NCBI GenBank assembly: GCA_024516035.1
Contig: CM044961.1
Span: forward strand, 13,576,439 to 13,640,438
Origin: Bactericera cockerelli
Lineage: Eukaryota > Arthropoda > Insecta > Hemiptera > Triozidae
Length of the DNA: 64,000 nt
Reading direction: 5' to 3'
The number at the start of each line of letters is the position of its first letter. The first letter of the stretch is position 1. Positions 56,674 through 64,000 of the stretch are shown here, one piece after another. The notes below the pieces were generated by a model. It worked only from the letters and a program-made list of their open reading frames with translations. It was not told where the DNA came from and did not search any database. A program made the translations under genes and the position numbers.

Positions 56674-58950
56674 ACGAAATATCATTGATTAATTAATAAT
56701 TACTTACCTAGAATATTATTATTTTGTCCAATGTCATCAATTTTATAAGTACTAATTTAGTTTTTATCAAGGACTGTTAAAATCATACTAACGAACAATT
56801 TGTTTTCTTGATGTTAAGAATTAAGCTTTGCTTGAAGAATAATCTAGTGCACAGCATCGAGAGACAGAATTTAATTTTCTTCCTAGTTCGGTTTGTAATA
56901 AGAACATGCTATTTATATCCTTCTTCGCCAATAGTTCTTTTATGTCCCTCAATGGTCAAGGCGTCAATCTGGTAAACCAGAATAATGGGACTCATTATCG
57001 TCTGTATTTTGTGAGAAAAAATCGGAGGGGGGTGATATGTTTACAAAATATGGACAGGAGGGTTGACCAATGTGACCACTGTTGGCAAATATTCCCAAAA
57101 ATCTTTGTTTCTCACATGTTAAATGTCAGAACCTTTTGCAACACCGGATTTCTCCTGACGAAATTCAGAATATAGTCCTAGTCGGGAAATAAGACGATAT
57201 TGTTATTATCTCCCTCAGAACACGCTCTTTCGCCCCTGAGACCTAGCACCCCACACCACTACATTAGATCCAGTATACACCCCGCCCCCCACCCACTCAC
57301 TCATCAATGATATCTTCTACATACATTACAATTAGCAGAGAGGCTCGGATTGAAATTTATCATCACCTTGTTAAGTTATTAAGTTCAGGCAGACCCATGA
57401 AATGTGTTTCTTAAATTGGAACTACGACTTGAATTATTTTTTAACAATCTGTTCTCTAGGATTTGCCCGCTGGTGGAATTTCATTTGATATGGTACTAGC
57501 TCATCTCTCATTGTCTTTTTAGCTATCTCTCTTCTTCCTCCTCTCTCTCCCCCTGATTTATAATTATGAGTGAGTAAATGCATAGCAATTATTATTGCAT
57601 CTCAAGGAAAGTGAAGTTTGTTTTAATGTGAATTACGATCTGAAGGGTGACGGTGTATTGGGTCGTGTTCTGCTGCCGGCGAGGATGTGGGTTCGATGTT
57701 TCAGAATTTTCTTGGCGGGTTTTTTTTTTAAGAAACTGGCAGAAACTCGAAATGTTTGTGAGAATAATCAGTTTCTTTCGAGTTCACGCTATCTTCGTCA
57801 AATAGGTCTACACATTTGTATATGTATTTTCTGTGTATCTGCACTATCTACCTACTTATGAAGAATACATTTTTACAAAGATTTCTATAAAATGGTATTA
57901 CTAGCCAGGCACGCGCCGGTAGGGCAGCATAAAGTACTGCTAGAATTTTAAAATTTTAAGCATCAAAATTTCAAGTCAAAATTCTAGGAAGATATGACAT
58001 CCAAAGAAGGCGTTTCAAGGACAAGCTCAATAAAGAGATGAGTGGAGAAAAACTGATTTTTTTAATAAAAGGCAAAAATGTTTGCGAAATAATATAATAA
58101 TAATAACATGGTATTTTGATGTGGTCCTTTTCTGCTAAAATTTATGTGTTGGAATGGGATCTAAGAAGAATTTTTGTCAAGAAATCGAACTCTAAATCAC
58201 AAATCACCACGAACACGTTGTAACCATGAGATTACAACACCATTGATCTGTCATCAATCATAGTTATAACGAGAACTATGTAGCCCACAAATCCGAATAT
58301 TATAGCAATTGTTTGGATGTGCTCAATTTTCTGGTAACTGACAAATTGTTTTTGTTTTAAATGGGATCCGCACTAACAGAACGCGGCATAGCGCGTCACC
58401 TCCAGTGAATATTGGTATTCTTGACGTGACAACACCGATAATTATATATTTCATGAAAACGAAATAATTGATAGTAGTAAGTAATAATAAAATTATACTG
58501 CTCAATAATATTGCATGAATGTTGAATGTCAGCTCGCTTTCCAATTTAACTCAATGTATTTCCTTGTGACTGAAACTTGAAATAACTTTGGATGTACTCG
58601 TACCTACATGACAAAAGTTCATGATTTTTGATTTTATTAAAAGTAAACTTTGTATACTGTTGTATACAAATTTCGAAGTTAAGCTATCGAGAAATCATGA
58701 AATAATTTTTTTTTTTTAAATTTTACTGTTCCAAATTTGTCCTGAATGTGTGTGAACTATGTAGAAATAATTCATGAAACTGGAGCAAAAATAACTTTCT
58801 TTCGGATTTGTAGGACCTCATTTCATAATGTACTTGACATTTAAACACTCAGACTGATGAATATTACAATCTCGTTTCTGAAGTTCCAAGAGTGTTATTT
58901 ATCGGGTTTACGTATTCAGAACTATTTCTATTATTCAAACGAAAACTATT
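56674..58950. other. Spacer with decayed SINE pieces
   Basis: No gene seen. A rearranged family B SINE piece lies at 56945-57210 and another tRNA-like piece at 57640-57720. A reverse-strand head remnant is near 58185-58245. Confidence 0.5.
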
Positions 58951-58959
58951 AATTTTTTA

Positions 58960-59760
58960 CTTTCCTGATCCTATAGTAATGAAAGTATTGTATTCGTCGA
59001 AAATTTGACCTAAGTACCCATTTTTTCACATTTCTGGATGAAAAAAGTTGATTGGTCCGTGCGTCCGTCTATCTGTCTGTGTGTGAACACATCTTGAGAA
59101 CAGTAGAAGCTAGTAGACTTGAAATTTGGTATGGGAATTGATTTTATATACTACACGAACCACGAAACTTTTAGTTGAAATCGGCCGCATTCTGCGCCTG
59201 CAGGCCCGCAAGGGCCGCTTCTTTGAATTGGTTTGAGATACAAAATAACTTAGAGAACAGGAATTTCCTAAAATTAATAAATAATAGGGGATTAATAAAT
59301 AATAGGATTAATAAATAATAAAAAGAATAAATAATAGGGGATTACTTAGATCATTTTTTGCTTGAAGGAAAGTATTGTATTCGTCGAACATTTGACCTAC
59401 CCAGGTTTTCACGGGACAAATCATAGCCTCAGGATACCAAAAAAGTTGTTTTCGGCCATTGATCCGTGCGTCTGTCCGTATGTGTGTGAACAGGATATCT
59501 CGAGAACGGTAAGAGCTAGAGAATTGAAATTTGCTATGAAAGCAAGTCTTATATACCGCACGAACCACAAAACTGGCTGCACTCTACGGCCGCAGGGCCG
59601 CAAAAATCGGCCGCAAGGGCCGTTCTTTTGGATTGGTTAAAGATACTGTTGTATGTTTGGATGGCAGGGTTCGTTTGGTTGAAATCGTTCACAATCTGCG
59701 GCCGCAAGGGCCGTTCCTTTGGATTGGTTGAAGATACAAAAAAGTTAGAGAACAACTTTT
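58960..59760 (+). mobile_element. Cluster of non-LTR 3' fragments
   Basis: AAAGTATTGTATTCGTCGAA occurs at about 58981 and 59370. CGTGCGTC...GTCTGT runs and CGGCCGCAAGGGCCGTTC recur. Confidence 0.65.
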
Positions 59761-59774
59761 TCTAACAATAAAAA

Positions 59775-60515
59775 AAAAAACACTGCCAATTATGGACACA
59801 ATACTTCCTCGTGATTGTTTCACATTGTTTACACGTGCGAATTTTGAGTTTTTATACTAAATTACTTGTATCTCCAAAACGGATGAACCGATTTTCTTCA
59901 AATTTGTTTTATATGATAGAAAACCGTTTTTTCTACATTCTAGATTCTACAAAAAAATTCTGTATCGGCAAGTCGTGGTCCTTATTTTTTTACTTTTTTG
60001 TCCAAAATTTTGGATTTTCTTAAATATCAAAGTCAAATTATAATTAATTTAGAAATAAATATTAATAACTTAAGTAAAACAGTAATTTGCATGTTCTTAC
60101 AAAATTTCATCAAAATCGGGTGTAACGTTCACGAGATATAAGCGTTTAAGTAAAAAGTTAGTGGTCAGGCGCATGGTCTCTTTCACCCAGAACCGCTAGT
60201 ATGAATTCGATGAATTTAAAATGGGACCATCTACAGAATGTCTCCTAGATGTGCGCAAAATTTCAACAAAATCGGTCTAGTAGTTTCCGAGATTTGCGCG
60301 TTACAAGGAATCGTTTTAACAGACCGACGGATCGACGGATCGACAGACCGACAGACCGACAGACCGACAGACGGACACAAAACCAAATTTACTCAGTAGG
60401 TTATGAAACGTCCAGAAATATGAAAAAAATTGAAATCGGAGCAAAAAAATATTTTTTTTTACAAAAACGAACACAATACTTCCGATTTCTAATATTAGAA
60501 ATTTCTCGGAAGTAA
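59775..60515 (+). mobile_element. Non-LTR tail, arm 1 of a large inverted repeat
   Basis: CACTGCCAATTATGGACACA to AGAAATTTCTCGGAAGTA, with an ACCGACAG run. Nearly identical in reverse to 62041-62772. Confidence 0.8.
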
Positions 60516-61040
60516 TAATAGCAGTTTATTTCCGATCAGTAATACTCGTATACGGGTATTTTGAAGGGTCCCACTTGGGCTGAATTTTTTATTATTCATC
60601 CTTGATGGGGGTCGTGACCAAATCCAATGATTTTGAGGTGCTGATTATGAATTTGACATTGATTCTTAGATAACTGTTACTGTTGAGTCTCCAGTGGCCG
60701 AATTTGACTTATTTTCGATTTATAAGGAAAGTCGTGTGATGTCACCCCAGTTTATTATTTTTTTCTTCTTCACTCCCACTTTCTGTCTCTCACATTTTCT
60801 ATTTCTATGTGACAAAGAATCAAATAATAATAATTACCTTAAGTTCCAAGGAAGTAAAATAATTTAAATGGAAAAACAAGTTGACCTCCCTGCAATATTT
60901 TTGAGTGCCAGTTAATAATTTACCACTTAAAGTGTTACCGGTTTTTATACCAGGCCACGGAGTACTTTGACGCGGTGTTACTTTTTAGTAAGGTTCTTTT
61001 AGTTCTTAAAAGGTGTTACTTTTTAGTAACACCTCTTTAG

Positions 61041-61775
61041 AAAAAAAAACACTGCCAATTATGGACTCTATACTTCCTCGTGATTGTTTCACATTGTTAA
61101 CACGTGCCAATTTTGAGATTTTATACTAAATTACTTGTATCTCCAAAACGACTGCACCGATTTTCTTCAAATTTGTTTTATATGGTAGAAAATCGTTTTT
61201 TCTACATTCTAGAATCCACAAAAATTTCTGTATCGGCAAGTCGTGGTCCTTATTTTTTGACTTTTTTGTCCAAAATTTCGGATTTTCTTAAATATCAGAG
61301 TCTAATTATAATTAATTAAAAAATATATATAAATAGCCTATGTAAAACAATTATATGCATACACACACAAAATTTCATTAAAATCGGGTATACCGTTCAC
61401 GAGATATAAGCGTTTAAGTAAAAAGTTAGTGGTCAGGCGCATGGGCTCTTTCACCAAGAACCGCTAGTACGAATTCGATGAATTTAAAATGGGACCATCT
61501 ACAGAATGTCTCCTAGATGTGTGCAAAATTTCATCAAAATCGGTCGAGTAGTTTCCGAGATTTGCGCGTTACAAGGAATCGTTTTAACAGACCGACAGAA
61601 CGACAGACAGACAGACCGACAGACCGACAGACAGACACAAAACCAAATTTGCTCAGGAGGTTATGAAACGTCCAGAAATCTGAAAAAAATTGAAATCGGA
61701 GCAAAAAAATATTTTTTTTTACAAAAACGAACACAATACTTCCGATTTCTAATATTAGAAATTTCTCGGAAGTAA
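61041..61775 (+). mobile_element. Same non-LTR tail, diverged direct copy
   Basis: Same order of motifs as arm 1, with more changes (CGACTGCACC for CGGATGAACC). Confidence 0.8.
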
Positions 61776-62040
61776 AAACAATCAAAAATCGTTTTCTCTA
61801 CTTCTATACGAGCTACGTAAGAACCAAAAATACTTTAGGATTTTCCTGGGCAAACATTGTATGGATGGTTCGAAATTCTTTTTTAAAATGTAGAAAAGTA
61901 ATTGTAATAACGTTGTAATGAGAAACAAAGGGCCAACTAATTTTCGGGAAAACTTTAGTGTGTAATTAATTATTCATGTTCAGTACAGTGTGAGTAAAGA
62001 GAAGTAAGGCCATATGCTCTTTGGGGCGAACTATATCTTT

Positions 62041-62772
62041 TACTTCCGAGAAATTTCTAATATTAGAAATCGGAAGTATTGTGTTCGTTTTTGTAAAAAA
62101 AAATATTTTTTTGCTCCGATTTCAATTTTTTTCATATTTCTGGACGTTTCATAACCTACTGAGTAAATTTGGTTTTGTGTCCGTCTGTCGGTCTGTCGGT
62201 CTGTCGGTCTGTCGATCCGTCGGTCTGTTAAAACGATTCCTTGTAACGCGCAAATCTCGGAAACTACTCGACCGATTTTGTTGAAATTTTGCGCACATCT
62301 AGGAGACATTCTGTAGATGGTCCCATTTTAAATTCATCGAATTCATACTAGCGGTTCTGGGTGAAAGAGACCATGCGCCTGACCACTAACTTTTTACTTA
62401 AACGCTTATATCTCGTGAACGTTACACCCGATTTTGATGAAATTTTGTAAGAACATGCAAATTACTGTTTTACTTAAGTTATTTATATTTATTTCTAAAT
62501 TAATTATAATTTGACTTTGATATTTAAGAAAATCCAAAATTTTGGACAAAAAAGTAAAAAATAAGGACCACGACTTGCCGATACAGAATTTTTTGTAGAA
62601 TCTAGAATGTAGAAAAAACGGTTTTCTATCATATAAAACAAATTTGAAGAAAATCGGTTCATCCGTTTTGGAGATACAAGTAATTTAGTATAAAAACTCA
62701 AAATTCGCACGTGTAAACAATGTGAAACAATCACGAGGAAGTATTGTGTCCATAATTGGCAGTGTTTTTTTT
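62041..62772 (-). mobile_element. Non-LTR tail, arm 2 of the inverted repeat
   Basis: The reverse complement of arm 1, with very few differences, separated from it by 1.5 kb. Confidence 0.8.
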
Positions 62773-62774
62773 CT

Positions 62775-62990
62775 TTCTGAAGTCACTTGGCCTAGCGGTT
62801 GCATGCTCGGCTTACACTCCTGGTGACCCGGGTTCGAATTCCGGTGGGGTCGAAATTTTTTCGGCTCTGTACATTTTGGATGTCGGGGCCTAACCTAGCC
62901 TCGTGAGGACAATGGGGGTAGTTGTAGAGTGGACAACGACCAGTGGCGGCATTACGAGATAGATATTGGAATATGACGGTTTGAGATATG
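62775..62990 (+). mobile_element. SINE family F, uninterrupted copy
   Basis: The head CACTTGGCCTAGCGGTTGCA and GGGTTCGAATTCCGGTGGGG, then a body with GTGGCGGCATTACGAGATAG. Confidence 0.78.
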
Positions 62991-63179
62991 ATGCATTAGC
63001 ATTCTTCTTTTAGTATAATTTGTGCTAAATAAATGCAATGACTCCTTTTCTTGACGGACCCTGTATGTTAATTATTAATAAAATATAGGTAAGGTGGTTT
63101 TTATTACAATTTCTCAACTTGTGAATCGTAAACTCTGTAGGTATTGTGAGACACCGGTAGCTGTTACATAATTATTATA

Positions 63180-63861
63180 CAGAATGTTTCTAAAAAGGTG
63201 GCCACCCCTTCGTAACTTTTGAACGCGATGGAATTTTTAAACTCTGTAAATTTCTAAAGATAGGAAGTGTCCTATGGTCCATCCTGTGGTCATACTTTTT
63301 TGGGGCCCCGACCGGCCCTTCCGACCTTTAGGCCATGTTTTTTCATTTTTCTCGCGAATTTTAAGAGGAATGCCTTATTTTTTATTCCTGTTCATTAAAG
63401 CTTAAATTAGGCTGAGAACAAATAAGCTTTTAAATTTTTCAAAAACCTGGTAGGGTGCAAATTTCAAAACTGTTACACCCCGTATTCTAGCGACTATTTA
63501 ATTTTGTAGTGCAATTTTTATTTACAAAGGTTCACAATATTGTTTTGCATTGTATATAAATCACTTTGCACCCTACCAGCTCCACCCCTGACAAGGTTTT
63601 TGAAATTTTTAAAATCTTATCATTCTCAACCTAATTTAGGGTTGAATTTTCAGGAATAAAAATTATGGCATTCCATTTAAAAATCGCGAGAAAAATGAAA
63701 AAATATGGTCTAAAGGCCGGAAGGGCGAGCCAGGACCTAAATAATAATGATCACAGGATGGGCCATACGGCACTTCCTATCCTTCCGAACTTTACAGAAT
63801 TGAAAAATTCCATCGCGTTCAAAAGTTACGAGGGGGTGGCCACCTTTTCTGAAACATACTG
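63180..63861. mobile_element. 682-bp foldback element, third type
   Basis: The arms start CAGAATGTTTCTAAAAAGG and end in the complement CTTTTCTGAAACATACTG, flanked by TA (63178-63179, 63862-63863). The centre near 63440-63600 contains the complementary GTAGGGTGCAAA and TTTGCACCCTAC. Probably a Tc1/mariner-type MITE. Confidence 0.85.
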
Positions 63862-64000
63862 TATATTTTACTCACTGTACTTCAAAAAGGGTGTTTTAAC
63901 AACATAGTAGGTATGTAGAGAAGAGTTTACTTATCTAACTAATTTCTTCAATGATAATGCAACTATTGATTATCTAAATATGTACTTATGAGTATATCTT

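Noticed and set aside
60249..62309. Open frames rich in DRPTDRQTDRR
   Set aside because: They come from the ACCGACAG runs of non-LTR tails.

Overview
The window is animal nuclear DNA, most likely from an insect. It is AT-rich, its genes are split by GT-AG introns, and its spacers are packed with tRNA-headed SINEs, non-LTR retrotransposon tails, foldback elements and one intact Ty3/gypsy element. The order cannot be fixed from sequence alone.

Layout. 1-13,270 (minus): 5' part of KATNIP (katanin-interacting protein), seven coding exons, running off the left edge. Its intron 2 holds a young Ty3/gypsy element (6,744-10,656) inside one of two inverted 132-bp MITEs. Its intron 5 holds a 2.7-kb minisatellite. 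15,071-21,569 (plus): a mitochondrial enoyl-CoA hydratase family gene (AUH/ECHDC2-like), five exons. 24,887-39,526 (minus): WIPI2, an autophagy PI3P-binding beta-propeller, nine exons found and one expected exon not found. 40,725-43,649 (plus): CCDC137, four exons, divergent from WIPI2. 53,579-56,673 (plus): an unrecognised secreted protein with a His/Asn/Tyr-rich tail, three exons. The gaps and the last 7 kb are repeats.

The most striking pattern is that exon edges with their splice sites have been tandemly amplified into the adjacent intron or flank, at least six times in three neighbouring genes. These are the end of KATNIP exon 5 (about 52 copies), the end of the hydratase exon 2 (about 7), the start of hydratase exon 4 (about 5), the ends of WIPI2 exons 6 and 7 (about 8 and 3), and the end of the WIPI2 last exon (about 4). 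The KATNIP array is the clearest: the unit lies between two GTGAGT motifs, one coding Val-Ser inside the exon and the other the true 5' splice site.

The second notable point is the Ty3/gypsy element. Its primer-binding site is complementary (15 of 16 positions) to the predicted 5' end of its own transcript, the hallmark of Tf1/sushi-type self-priming. A 5S rRNA-headed SINE, a SINE core shared between different heads, and several long near-perfect hairpins are also present. The genes do not form one pathway; they look like ordinary single-copy housekeeping genes in a repeat-rich region.
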